A stretch of DNA of 64,000 bases from CALLVY01 sp937899855 (lineage in GTDB: Bacteria > Bacteroidota > Bacteroidia > Chitinophagales > Saprospiraceae). Location of the stretch: the NCBI GenBank assembly GCA_039820405.1, contig JBCBQC010000026.1, forward strand, positions 3,764-67,763, given 5' to 3'. Every line of letters starts with the position of its first letter. Within the stretch, counting starts at the first letter, position 1. Below are positions 18,701-27,558 of the stretch, piece by piece. A program made the translations under genes and the position numbers. The notes under the pieces are model-generated. The model worked only from the letters and a program-made list of their open reading frames with translations. It had not been told where the DNA came from and did not search any database.

Positions 18701-19116
18701 AAGCGATCGTCAAGCAGGCCAACTACCTGAGCAGTAGCGTCGCCATTAATCTGGGGGACGGCCAGTTCGAGCTGCGCCCCTTGCCCGCCGAGGTTCAACT
18801 CTCCTGCGTCAACGATGCCCTTTTTACCGACCTCAACGCCGATGGCCGTCCCGATCTGGTACTGGGGGGCAACAACCACGGTTTCTTGCCGCAATTTTCC
18901 CGGCTCGATGCGAGCATTGGGCAGGTCTTGCTCAATGACGGGCGGGGCAATTTTAGCGTACAAGACAGTCGGCGGATGGGCCTGCGTCTGTCCGGCGAAG
19001 TCAAGCAACTCAGCGAATGGCAGTGGGCGGGAGAGCGCTACTTGCTGGCCCTGCGCAACGATGCGGCCCCACTGCTGTACCGTCTTTCAAAACGTGCAAA
19101 AGATTTTTTCCAATGA
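15775..19116 (+). CDS. FG-GAP/VCBS repeat and ASPIC/UnbV (CRTAC1-like) lipoprotein, first copy
   Basis: The 1113-residue exported lipoprotein opens MRNTAFLLLLFLCSCANSG, with a lipobox at LCSC. Many FG-GAP/VCBS calcium-binding blade motifs occur through the chain (GDLNNDGLPDLFFTANMG, DYDLDGDLDVYLLN, DFDGDGDLDLFVGSRS), forming beta propellers. An ASPIC/UnbV domain lies at about residues 515-600 (AIGAKVKAYVGDQ; TRGFQSSIDY; VVWPDRQRS). Proteins of this type often sit beside SusCD pairs in Bacteroidota; their role is not established, and surface binding of a glycan or glycoprotein is an inference. It overlaps the next, paralogous gene by 4 bp. Confidence 0.9.
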   Translation: MRNTAFLLLLFLCSCANSGSDSDPALPARFELLTAEATGVDFTNRVENSEDFNIFSYRNFYNGGGVAIGDLNNDGLPDLFFTANMGPNRLYLNRGELKFEDISERAGIEEADKWSTGVALVDINADGWLDIYVCNAGFIEGVDQRNSLFINNQDLTFTEAAAEYQLDDNGYTTHAGFFDYDLDGDLDVYLLNNSFIPVNTLNYSNKRELRARDWPVKDFLKGGGDKLLRNEGGKFVDVSESTGIYGSLIGFGLGVTLGDVNGDDYPDIYVSNDFFERDYLYLNQRDGTFAEELENWTSHISHSSMGADMADINNDDFPEVFVTDMLPDDEYRLKTTATFDNISLYQLKQKQGFYHQYMQNTLQLNDHNLGFREIAYFSGVSASDWSWGALIFDADNDSHSDIYVCNGIYHDVINQDFIDFFANEIMQKMVLTGKKEQVDSIINQMPSVPLRNKAFRNRGDLRFRDVAAEWGFDQETFSNGAAYGDLDRDGDLDLVINNVNQPSMVFENRTEKIDSAHYLSVQLRGTGANSYAIGAKVKAYVGDQIINRQLIPTRGFQSSIDYLVSIGLGTHRTVDSLVVVWPDRQRSRIERPAIDQILEVDYPTAERRPARDFAGSPPTLFEAVDHDFVAHEEDDFIDFYFERNVPVMVSHDGPRAGLGDVNGDGREDLYIGGAAGQAGRLYLRTDEGWVASGTEFWETMNVFEDTAVRFFDADGDGDLDLFVGSGGNHQPSLTREMQDRLYRNDGQGNFSLAPSAFPTNGMNTSVAAPYDFDGDGDLDLFVGSRSRPNDYGRSPESYLYENDGQGNFTDWGKKQNPRFSRLGLVTDADWIDLTGDGQRELVVVGEWMSPLAYRFVDGRFEKLSSNLGDYPGWWYSLAHADLDGDGDEDLFLGNLGENFYLRTDAEHPLKLWMNDFDQNGSVDKVITRTIAGRDMPVPLKKDLAEQVVALKKQNLRHESYADKAIQDLFSKAGISEAIVKQANYLSSSVAINLGDGQFELRPLPAEVQLSCVNDALFTDLNADGRPDLVLGGNNHGFLPQFSRLDASIGQVLLNDGRGNFSVQDSRRMGLRLSGEVKQLSEWQWAGERYLLALRNDAAPLLYRLSKRAKDFFQ

Positions 19117-22100
19117 TGAATTGTTTTAGTTGGCTAAGGGCCGAGCGAATGGCGGCTTGCTTACTGGGAATGACTGTGTTGTGCTTACTGGGAGCTTGCG
19201 GGGGCGATTCCGCGGGCGTGCCGGAAGCAGAGCGCTATTTCGTTGCGTCGGTACCGGAGCTGCGGGGCACGGAATCGGACTTGCCGAAGGAGACCTTTGT
19301 GCTCCACGAAGCCGATCGGACTGGGCTGGACTTTACCAACCGCTTGGCCCAAAATGTTGACATGAACGTCTTTGAGTACATGTATTTTTACAACGGTGGT
19401 GGATTGGGCGCTGGTGATTTTAACAACGATGGCCTGGTGGATTTGTTTTTTACCAGCAATCAGGAGGCCAACCGGCTCTACCTCAACCGGGGGGAGCTGC
19501 GTTTTGAAGAGGTCACCGAAGCCGCGGGGATTGTACAGGATGGTGGGTGGTCCAATGGCGTCTCGGTGGTCGATATCAATGGAGATGGTCTGCTCGATCT
19601 TTACGTCAGCCAGGTGGGGGATTTCGTGGGCATCGAGAGCCGCAATCAACTGTTTATCGCCCAATCGGTCGATGAACGGGGCATTCCCCACTACGCCGAA
19701 CGGGCCGTAGCCTACGGACTCGACCAGGTTGGTTTTTCCACCCAAGCCGCCTTCTTTGACTACGACCTCGATGGCGATCTCGACCTCTTCCAACTCAATC
19801 ACTCCATCCACGCCAACGGTACCTTCGGTCAGCGCAAGAGCTTTCTGGGCACCAAGCACCCCCTAGCGGGTGATCGCTTGCTGCGCAACGAGGGAGGGCG
19901 CTTCGTGGAGGTGACCGAGTCGGCGGGGGTCTACAGCAACGCCATTGGCTACGGACTGGGCGTGGTGGTTTCCGATCTGAATCTCGATGGTTTTCCCGAC
20001 CTCTACATCGGCAACGATTTCCACGAAAACGATTACCTCTACCTCAACCAGGGCGACGGCACCTTTCGCGAGGTCCTGACGGAGCAAATGATGCACACCA
20101 GCCGCTTTAGCATGGGCGTTGACGCGGCGGATCTGAACAACGACGCACAGCCCGAGATTATTTCGCTCGATATGCTGCCTTACGATCCGTTTATTCTCAA
20201 GAAATCGGAAGGCGAGGATGCCTACGGCACCTTCCACTTCAAGTTGGGCTACGGCTACAATCACCAGTATGCCAAAAACGCCCTCCAGCTCAACAACGGC
20301 AACGGGACCTTTAGCGAGGTGGCCATGGTCGGGGGTGTACACGCGACCGACTGGAGCTGGGCCCCCCTCTTTTTCGATTGGAACAACGACGGCTATAAGG
20401 ACCTCTTTGTCTCCAACGGCATTCCCAAACGGATGAACGACATCGACTACATCAACTTCGTATCGGGCAAGGACATCCAGGCCAAGATTCGCATGGGAAA
20501 TTTGGAGCAAAAGGATTTGTCTTTGATCGATAAGCTGCCGGAAATCAAATTGCCCAACAAGCTTTTCCAGCAGGATGGGCGGCTGCAATTTCAAGACCTG
20601 GAGGCGACGATCACCAACGATCAGGCGGGTTACTCCAACAGCGTGATTTATGCCGATCTCGATGGCGATGGCGATTTGGACTTGGTGACCAACAACATCA
20701 ACGAACGGGCTTTTTTGTACGAAAATAAAACGGGGGACGCCGGGGAGAACGTCTACCTCTCGCTGCACCTGGAAGGGACGGCGGACAACCGCCGGGCGAT
20801 CGGAGCGAAAGCCATTGCCTTTCGGGGAGCGGAGCGGCTGGTGTTTGAAAAATACCCGGTGCGCGGCTTTCAGGCGAGTATGGAAATCCCCTTGCATTTG
20901 GGCTTGGGAGCTGGGGCCGACTTTGATTCCCTCGTACTCATCTGGCCGGACAATACCTACCAAAACTTGACGATGCCGGGCGAAGGGCAAGACCTGACGG
21001 TCCGCTACCGGGAGGGCCTGCCCCCTTTCGATTACGAACAATTGCGCAAAGCCCGTCCGGCGCTCCGCGAGTTGGAGGACATCACCACTCGTACCCAAGC
21101 CGCATACCAGCACGTGGAAAATCCCTTCGTAGAATTCAATCGCGAACCGCTCATCCCCCACATGACCTCCTCGGAAGGGCCCGCCCTGGCCATTGGCGAT
21201 CTCAATGGGGACGGTCGGGACGACATTTTTGTGGGGGCGTCCAAACGCGAACGGGCGCGCCTCTTACTGCAAGATGACCGGGGACAATTTACGACCTCCG
21301 AACCGGCTCTCTTTCGCCAGGACAGTATCTACGAAGACGTCGATGCCCAAGTGGTTGACGTCAACGGGGATGGACACCTGGATCTGTTGGTGGCCAGCGG
21401 GGGAAACGAATATTACAACGAATCGCCCTACCTACAGTCGCGTCTGTACCTCAACGATGGTGCGGGCAATCTAACTCGTAAGGAGGATGCCTTTGAGGGC
21501 CTGTACCTGACGGCGGACTGTCTGCTTGTCGAGGATTTTACGGGGGATGGTTTTCCCGATCTGTTTCTCGGGGCGCGGGCCGTACCCTGGGCCTACGGCG
21601 AACTGCCCCAATCCTATCTCTTGGCCAACGACGGCACGGGAAAGTTTAGCGACGTTACTGCCGACTACGCACCCGATTTGGCGAAGGTCGGAATGGTGAA
21701 GGATGCGGAGTGGTATGACTTGGACCTCGATGGTGATCGCGATCTGATCGTGGCAGTAGAGTGGGGCCCCATTTACCTCTTCGAACGCGAGGCCGACCAA
21801 TTTCGGCGCCGGCATTTGACCGACCGTTGGGGCTGGTGGAATTTTGTACTGCCCGCCGACTTTGACGGGGATGGCGACATCGATCTGATCGCGGGCAACC
21901 TGGGACTCAACAGCCGGCTCAAGGCTTCCGACGCGGAGCCCCTGCGGATGTACTACTACGATTTTGATGGCAATGGAAAGAAGGAACAAATCGTCACTTA
22001 CCACCTGCTGGGCAAGGAGATTCCTTTTTCCAATATGATGGAGATACAGAAACAACTGCCCAGTCTGAAAAAGAAATACCTCAAGGCCGTAGATTTTGCA

Positions 22101-22529
22101 CAGGCCAGCCTGGACGAACTCTTCTCCGCCGAAAAATTAGGTGCTGCCCAAGTACTGCGCGCCAACTTTATGGAAAACGCCATCCTCATCAACCAGGGGG
22201 ACGGCCGCTTTGTCACTCGGGCGCTGCCCCACGAAGCCCAATTCACCACCTTCCAAACCGCTCAGGTCGTCGACGCCAATGGCGATGACCTGCCCGACGT
22301 TCTACTCGGTGGCAACTACTACGACAACAACATCCAGATGGGCCGGCTCGATGCCGATTATGGCTCCATCCTGGTCAACCGCGGGGACGGCCGTTTTGAG
22401 ATCAGCCCCTGGAACGGACTGAGCATCACCGGCCAAATCCGACAGATCCAACCGATTCGGATTGGGGAGGAGGACGCCTTTGTCCTGGCCCGTAATGACG
22501 CAAGCCTCAAAATTATTCAGTTCAAATAA
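19113..22529 (+). CDS. FG-GAP/VCBS repeat and ASPIC/UnbV (CRTAC1-like) lipoprotein, second copy
   Basis: The 1138-residue paralogue of the upstream gene starts at ATG 19113, sharing ATGA with the upstream stop. This overlap suggests translational coupling. The lipobox is CLLGAC (Cys at about residue 29). The same order of FG-GAP motifs (GDFNNDGLVDLFFTSNQ, DYDLDGDLDLFQLN) and an ASPIC/UnbV domain (AIGAKAIAFRGAERLV; VRGFQASMEI; IWPDNTYQNL, about residues 546-620) are present. The two copies share landmarks along their whole length but differ at many positions, so the duplication is not recent. A GH65 gene follows after 11 nt. Confidence 0.9.
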   Translation: MMNCFSWLRAERMAACLLGMTVLCLLGACGGDSAGVPEAERYFVASVPELRGTESDLPKETFVLHEADRTGLDFTNRLAQNVDMNVFEYMYFYNGGGLGAGDFNNDGLVDLFFTSNQEANRLYLNRGELRFEEVTEAAGIVQDGGWSNGVSVVDINGDGLLDLYVSQVGDFVGIESRNQLFIAQSVDERGIPHYAERAVAYGLDQVGFSTQAAFFDYDLDGDLDLFQLNHSIHANGTFGQRKSFLGTKHPLAGDRLLRNEGGRFVEVTESAGVYSNAIGYGLGVVVSDLNLDGFPDLYIGNDFHENDYLYLNQGDGTFREVLTEQMMHTSRFSMGVDAADLNNDAQPEIISLDMLPYDPFILKKSEGEDAYGTFHFKLGYGYNHQYAKNALQLNNGNGTFSEVAMVGGVHATDWSWAPLFFDWNNDGYKDLFVSNGIPKRMNDIDYINFVSGKDIQAKIRMGNLEQKDLSLIDKLPEIKLPNKLFQQDGRLQFQDLEATITNDQAGYSNSVIYADLDGDGDLDLVTNNINERAFLYENKTGDAGENVYLSLHLEGTADNRRAIGAKAIAFRGAERLVFEKYPVRGFQASMEIPLHLGLGAGADFDSLVLIWPDNTYQNLTMPGEGQDLTVRYREGLPPFDYEQLRKARPALRELEDITTRTQAAYQHVENPFVEFNREPLIPHMTSSEGPALAIGDLNGDGRDDIFVGASKRERARLLLQDDRGQFTTSEPALFRQDSIYEDVDAQVVDVNGDGHLDLLVASGGNEYYNESPYLQSRLYLNDGAGNLTRKEDAFEGLYLTADCLLVEDFTGDGFPDLFLGARAVPWAYGELPQSYLLANDGTGKFSDVTADYAPDLAKVGMVKDAEWYDLDLDGDRDLIVAVEWGPIYLFEREADQFRRRHLTDRWGWWNFVLPADFDGDGDIDLIAGNLGLNSRLKASDAEPLRMYYYDFDGNGKKEQIVTYHLLGKEIPFSNMMEIQKQLPSLKKKYLKAVDFAQASLDELFSAEKLGAAQVLRANFMENAILINQGDGRFVTRALPHEAQFTTFQTAQVVDANGDDLPDVLLGGNYYDNNIQMGRLDADYGSILVNRGDGRFEISPWNGLSITGQIRQIQPIRIGEEDAFVLARNDASLKIIQFK

Positions 22530-22540
22530 ACTCTCCCAAC

Positions 22541-24574
22541 GTGAAAAACCCCATTCTGTACTTCTTACTTTTGTTGGCCTTCCCGATGGGTGCTCAGGAC
22601 TACACCAATTCCCCCTGGCACCTCACCGCTACCGATATTGATCCCAATAACTACTACGGCATCACCGTGGCCAATGGCATCATCGGTATCGTATCTTCTC
22701 CCGAACCCATGAAGGTGAAGGACGTGGTGCTCAATGGCGTTTACGACTACTACCAACGCGGTCGGGTTTCCAATATCCTCAAGGGGTTTAACCACGTCAA
22801 TATGGACTTGGATGTGGATGGGGAGCGTTTGCACCGGGGTAACATTACCGCTTATACCCAAACCTTAGATATGCAGAAAGGGGCCCTCACGACGACCTTC
22901 CAGTTGCCGGGCAAGGTCGAGGTGAGTCATACCCTGATGGCCCTGCGCCACCTGCCTTACACCTCCCTGATTACGGTGGAGGTGCGCGCGCAGAAGGACG
23001 TCGAAATTACCGGGGTCAGCACCATCGAAGCGCCCAACCACCTGTCGGAAGTCCGCAACTACTACGCGGAAATCGACCGTCCCCACGTCACCATCCCCCT
23101 GATGACCTCCGTGGCGCGGAGCCCTTCCGGTCGCCAGCTGGTGGCCGCCGCCAACAGCTTTATCTTTCCCGAAGCCCACGGCAGCGAACCCCGACTGATT
23201 CACGAAGACTGGGACTACAACCGCCACCTGGCCAAGTTCTCCAAAAAGATTAAGGCCGGTACGACCTACCGCTTTAGCGTGGTGGCCTCCACCTGTGCCT
23301 CGGAACAATACGAAGATCCCCACAACGAAGCCGAGCGACTGACCATTTACGCGGCCCTCGAAGGCTACCAACGCCTGATCGACCGCCACGAAGCGGCCTG
23401 GTCCAAGCTTTGGGAAAGCGACATTGTACTCGGTGGGGACCTCACCAGCCAGCGCGACATCCGCGCCGCCCTGTACCACCTCTATTCCTTCGTCCGGGAG
23501 GGTACGGCCTTTAGCTTGAGCCCCATGGGCTTATCGGGCTTGGGCTACAACGGTCACGTTTTTTGGGATACCGAAATGTGGATGTACCCCCCACTGCTGA
23601 TGCTACAGCCCGAGCTGGCGCGTTCGCTGCTGGAATACCGCTACGAGCGTTTGGAGATGGCCAAGCAAAATGCCTTTGCCCACGGCTACGACGGCGCGAT
23701 GTATCCCTGGGAGTCGGCGGCGGATGGCTCGGAAGATACGCCCGTTTGGGCCCTCACCGGTCCTTTCGAACACCACATTACGGGTTGCGTAGCCTGGGCC
23801 TTTTGGAAATACTATCAGGTGACCAAGGACCAGCAGTGGCTGAGCGATCGCGGCTTTCCCGTGCTGAAGGAGGTGGCCGACTACTGGGTATCGCGCGTGG
23901 AATTGGGGGAGGACGGCCAGTACCACATCAATAACGTGGTGGGTGCGGATGAGTACGCGGAGAATATCGACGACAATGCCTTTACCAACGGGGTGGCCAT
24001 CGAATCGCTGCGCTACGCGGCGGCGGCGGCCCGCGTGCTGGGGGCTCGGGTCAACCCGGACTGGGAAAAGGTGGCGGCGGGTATCCCCATCCTCCAATTT
24101 CCCGATGGGGTCACCCGCGAGCACGCCAGCTACGCGGGAGAAACGATCAAACAAGCCGACGTCAACCTGTTGAGCTATCCCTTACAAGTCGTCCGCGAGG
24201 AAGACCGCGTGCGCCAGGACCTGGCCTATTACGAAAAAGTGATGGACCCCCGTGGCCCCGCCATGGGCTACTCCGTCCTCTCGGTACTCTACAACCGCCT
24301 GGGCAATACCGAAAAGGCCAGCGAATTGTTCCAACGAGGCTACCGTCCCAATCAAGTACCGCCCTTCGGCGTCATCGCGGAAACGGCGGGGGGAACGAAT
24401 CCTTATTTTGCTACCGGGGCAGGGGGAATGCTCCAGGCGGTCCTTTCCGGTTTTGGGGGCCTGGAGATTACCGATGAAGGGATCATCCAGTTGGAAACGG
24501 GGATTCCCGCCAGTTGGAAAAGCCTAAAAATCACCGGCGTAGGCCGCGATGAGGCGTCCTTTACCATTGATTGA
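22541..24574 (+). CDS. Secreted glycoside hydrolase family 65 protein
   Basis: The 677-residue protein starts at GTG 22541 with a signal peptide (KNPILYFLLLLAFPMGAQ), so it works outside the cytoplasm. The N-terminal beta-sandwich contains TVANGIIGIVSSPEP. The (alpha/alpha)6 barrel carries the GH65 landmarks HVFWDTEMWMYPPLLML (about residues 342-357) and VVGADEYAENIDDNAFTN (about 466-483), whose Glu in DEY matches the catalytic acid. The family includes phosphorylases and hydrolases acting on alpha-glucosides. An exported enzyme is more likely a hydrolase, because free phosphate is scarce outside the cell (inference). It lies within the operon leading to xylB and xylA, so its product may contain or accompany xylose. 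Confidence 0.88.
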   Translation: MKNPILYFLLLLAFPMGAQDYTNSPWHLTATDIDPNNYYGITVANGIIGIVSSPEPMKVKDVVLNGVYDYYQRGRVSNILKGFNHVNMDLDVDGERLHRGNITAYTQTLDMQKGALTTTFQLPGKVEVSHTLMALRHLPYTSLITVEVRAQKDVEITGVSTIEAPNHLSEVRNYYAEIDRPHVTIPLMTSVARSPSGRQLVAAANSFIFPEAHGSEPRLIHEDWDYNRHLAKFSKKIKAGTTYRFSVVASTCASEQYEDPHNEAERLTIYAALEGYQRLIDRHEAAWSKLWESDIVLGGDLTSQRDIRAALYHLYSFVREGTAFSLSPMGLSGLGYNGHVFWDTEMWMYPPLLMLQPELARSLLEYRYERLEMAKQNAFAHGYDGAMYPWESAADGSEDTPVWALTGPFEHHITGCVAWAFWKYYQVTKDQQWLSDRGFPVLKEVADYWVSRVELGEDGQYHINNVVGADEYAENIDDNAFTNGVAIESLRYAAAAARVLGARVNPDWEKVAAGIPILQFPDGVTREHASYAGETIKQADVNLLSYPLQVVREEDRVRQDLAYYEKVMDPRGPAMGYSVLSVLYNRLGNTEKASELFQRGYRPNQVPPFGVIAETAGGTNPYFATGAGGMLQAVLSGFGGLEITDEGIIQLETGIPASWKSLKITGVGRDEASFTID

Positions 24575-24609
24575 AAGGTACAGCATCTCCTTACCATAAT
24601 ACCAACATC

Positions 24610-26088
24610 GTGTTTCTAATCGGCTACGACCTCGGCAGTTCTTCGATTAAAGTGAGCCTCCTCGACGCCAACAGTGGCCGTTGTGTGGGGGTGGTCAAAT
24701 ATCCCGAGGAGGAAATGCCGATTGCGGCTCCCCAGCCGGGTTGGGCCGAGCAGGACCCCGAGCTGTGGTGGGAATACTGCGGCATCGCCACCCGCCAGTT
24801 GTTGGCCCGCTACGCGGTCGCTCCCGAGGCGATCGCCGCCCTGGGCCTGGCCTACCAGATGCACGGGCTGGTACTGGTCGATGACGCCCACCGGGTCATC
24901 CGTCCCGCCATCATCTGGTGCGACAGCCGTGCGGTGGAGATTGGCAAACGGGCCTGGGAAGCCCTGGGCCGGGAAGCTTGCTTGCAACACTTGCTCAACT
25001 CCCCCGGCAACTTTACCGCCTCCAAACTCAAATGGGTCCGCGATCACGAACCCGACCATTACCGCCGGATTCACAAAGCCATGCTGCCCGGCGATTACCT
25101 GGCCATGAAAATGACCGGGCACATCCGCAGTACCCTATCCGGTCTGTCCGAGGGCATCTTCTGGAATTTCACGGAAAACGATCTTGCCCACCGCTTGCTC
25201 GACCATTACGGTTTGGAACCCTCCTTATTGCCCGAGCTCGTGCCCACCTTTGGGGAGCAGGGCCAATTGACGGCCTCCGCTGCGGAAGCGCTGGGACTGC
25301 GCGCCGGTATCCCCCTCACCTACCGGGCGGGTGATCAGCCCAATAATGCCTTGTCGCTCAACGTCCTGCGTCCCGGTGAGGTCGCCGCGACGGGGGGCAC
25401 TTCCGGGGTGGTGTACGGGGTGCTGGACCGCTTGGCCTACGATCCCCAATCGCGGGTCAACAGTTTTGCCCACGTCAACCACCGGGCCGAGCGGCCGCGC
25501 ATTGGGGTACTCCTGTGTATCAACGGGGCGGGTATCCAGTACCGCTGGATCAAGCAGCGGGTGGGAGCCGTGGGGCTGAGCTACTCGGAGATGGAGGCGC
25601 GGGCGGCGGCGGTGCCCATCGGATCGGATGGCTTGCGCCTGCTGCCCTTTGGCAATGGTGCCGAACGCGTACTGGGCAACCGCAGTCCAGGGGCACGGAT
25701 CAACAACCTCCAGTTTAATCGCCACGGGGAGGAGCATTTGTTTCGCGCCGCGCTGGAAGGCATTGCTTTTTCCTTTGTCTACGGCGTGGAAATCCTACGC
25801 GATTTGGGTTTGGATTTGCGGGTCATCCGGGTGGGCAACGACAACTTGTTCCGCTCGGCGATTTTTGCCCAGACCATCGCCGCCCTGGTGGGGAGTCCGA
25901 TTGAAGTGCTGGAGAGTACGGGGGCTACCGGGGCGGCCCGGGCGGCGGGAGTTGGGGTAGGTATTTACTCCGATGTGGCGGCGGCGCTATCCGGCGAGCG
26001 CATCCAGCAGACTTACCTGCCTCCCGCAGCGGCGGCTTACGCGGCGGCCTACGAAGACTGGCGACGAGATTTGGATCAATTGATTTAA
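24610..26088 (+). CDS. xylB: Xylulokinase (FGGY carbohydrate kinase)
   Basis: Xylulokinase phosphorylates D-xylulose with ATP to xylulose 5-phosphate. From GTG 24610 the protein has 492 residues and opens FLIGYDLGSSSIKVSLLD, the phosphate-binding start of the FGGY fold. Further landmarks are GLAYQMHGLVLVD, IIWCDSRAVEIG, RAGDQPNNALSLNVL and ATGGTSGVVYG. A TTG at 24571 would add 13 unlikely residues and overlap the GH65 stop. xylA follows after 19 nt, and that adjacency makes xylulose the probable substrate. Confidence 0.92.
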   Translation: MFLIGYDLGSSSIKVSLLDANSGRCVGVVKYPEEEMPIAAPQPGWAEQDPELWWEYCGIATRQLLARYAVAPEAIAALGLAYQMHGLVLVDDAHRVIRPAIIWCDSRAVEIGKRAWEALGREACLQHLLNSPGNFTASKLKWVRDHEPDHYRRIHKAMLPGDYLAMKMTGHIRSTLSGLSEGIFWNFTENDLAHRLLDHYGLEPSLLPELVPTFGEQGQLTASAAEALGLRAGIPLTYRAGDQPNNALSLNVLRPGEVAATGGTSGVVYGVLDRLAYDPQSRVNSFAHVNHRAERPRIGVLLCINGAGIQYRWIKQRVGAVGLSYSEMEARAAAVPIGSDGLRLLPFGNGAERVLGNRSPGARINNLQFNRHGEEHLFRAALEGIAFSFVYGVEILRDLGLDLRVIRVGNDNLFRSAIFAQTIAALVGSPIEVLESTGATGAARAAGVGVGIYSDVAAALSGERIQQTYLPPAAAAYAAAYEDWRRDLDQLI

Positions 26089-26107
26089 CGATAAAAACCA
26101 CCATCAG

Positions 26108-27448
26108 ATGAGTACAAGAGCACAAGTCGTACTGGGCGAACGCGAATTTTTTCCGGGTATTGGCCCCATTCCCTACGAAGGGCGCGAGTCGGACCAGCCC
26201 CTGGCCTTCCGCTGGTACGAGGCGGATCGCGTGGTCGGGGAGAAAACCATGGCCGAGCACTTTAAATTTGCCGTAGCCTACTGGCACAGCTTTGGCGGTA
26301 CGGGAACCGATCCTTTTGGGGCGCCGACCCGTCAGTATCCCTGGCTGGTGGCGCGTGAGCCGCAGCAGCGGGCCCGCGACAAGATGGATGCCGCCTTCGA
26401 GTTCATCACCAAAATGGGCATTCCCTACTACTGTTTTCACGACTTTGACTTGATCGAAGAGGGGCCCACCCTGGCGGAGTCGGCGCGACGGCTGGACCGC
26501 ATCACGGACTACGCCCAACAAAAACAGGCGGCTTCGGGCGTAAAATTACTCTGGGGAACGGCCAACTTGTTTAGCCACCCCCGTTACATGAATGGGGCGG
26601 CTACCAATCCCGATTTTGCGGTGGTGGCCCACGCGGCGGCCCAGGTGCGCCGGGCGCTGGATGCGACCATCAAATTGGGGGGAGAGAACTACGTTTTCTG
26701 GGGTGGCCGTGAGGGTTACCTGAGCCTGCTCAATACCGATATGAAAACCGAGCTCGATCACCTGGCGCGCTTTCTCCATCTGGCCGTGGACTACGCCCGG
26801 CGCCAGGGTTTTGAAGGACAATTTTTTATCGAACCCAAACCCGCCGAACCCTCCAAACACCAATACGATTTTGATGCCGCGACGGTCATTGGTTTCCTCC
26901 GGGAGTACGACCTGCTCGATCACTTCAAACTCAATATCGAAGTCAACCACGCGACGCTGGCCCAACACACCTTTCAGCACGAGGTCCGCGTGGCGGCCGA
27001 CGCGGGGCTCCTGGGCAGCTTGGATGCCAACCGGGGGGATTATCAAAACGGCTGGGACACCGATCAATTTCCCAATAATGTATACGAACTGGTGGAGGCC
27101 TTGCTGATCCTCCTGGAGACGGGCGGACTGCGGGGCGGTGGCATCAATTTTGACGCCAAGCTGCGCCGCAATTCTACGGACCCGGTCGATCTGTTTTACG
27201 CCCACATCGGTGGGATGGACGCCTTCGCCCGGGCCCTACTGGTGGCGCAGGACATCCTGGAGCATTCCGACTACCTCGCCCTGCGCCGCGAACGCTACGC
27301 CTCTTTTCAGAGCGAGGCGGCCCGGGCCTTTGCGACGGGACAATCTACCCTCGAAGACCTCAGCGCCTGGGCCCAGGCCAACGGCGAGCCCGAACCCCGC
27401 AGCGGACGACAAGAACGCTTCGAAAATATCATCAACCGCTACCTTTGA
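26108..27448 (+). CDS. xylA: Xylose isomerase
   Basis: The 446-residue cytoplasmic enzyme converts D-xylose to D-xylulose using divalent metals. Signature segments are YVFWGGREGYLSLLNTDM, FFIEPKPAEPSKHQYDFD, LNIEVNHATLAQHTFQHE and LLGSLDANRGDYQNGWDTD, which hold the metal-binding Glu, His and Asp residues. The length is typical of class II xylose isomerases. It lies directly after xylB and 110 nt before transketolase, completing a route from xylose to the pentose phosphate pathway. Confidence 0.96.
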   Translation: MSTRAQVVLGEREFFPGIGPIPYEGRESDQPLAFRWYEADRVVGEKTMAEHFKFAVAYWHSFGGTGTDPFGAPTRQYPWLVAREPQQRARDKMDAAFEFITKMGIPYYCFHDFDLIEEGPTLAESARRLDRITDYAQQKQAASGVKLLWGTANLFSHPRYMNGAATNPDFAVVAHAAAQVRRALDATIKLGGENYVFWGGREGYLSLLNTDMKTELDHLARFLHLAVDYARRQGFEGQFFIEPKPAEPSKHQYDFDAATVIGFLREYDLLDHFKLNIEVNHATLAQHTFQHEVRVAADAGLLGSLDANRGDYQNGWDTDQFPNNVYELVEALLILLETGGLRGGGINFDAKLRRNSTDPVDLFYAHIGGMDAFARALLVAQDILEHSDYLALRRERYASFQSEAARAFATGQSTLEDLSAWAQANGEPEPRSGRQERFENIINRYL

Positions 27449-27513
27449 TTCCGCCGAAGAGAATGGGGCTTCGCTTACTGACCCACCGGATTGGGAATCT
27501 TGATTCTTTATAG

Positions 27514-27521
27514 TAATTTTG
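27514..27521 (+). promoter_or_regulatory. Promoter -7 element of the transketolase gene
   Basis: TAATTTTG matches TAnnTTTG exactly. TTGG at 27491-27494, 19 nt upstream, is a three-of-four match to the TTTG element. The ATG follows at 27559. Confidence 0.5.
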
Positions 27522-27558
27522 TTGCGTTCATTATCCATCACCCTTTTAAAACCTATCC

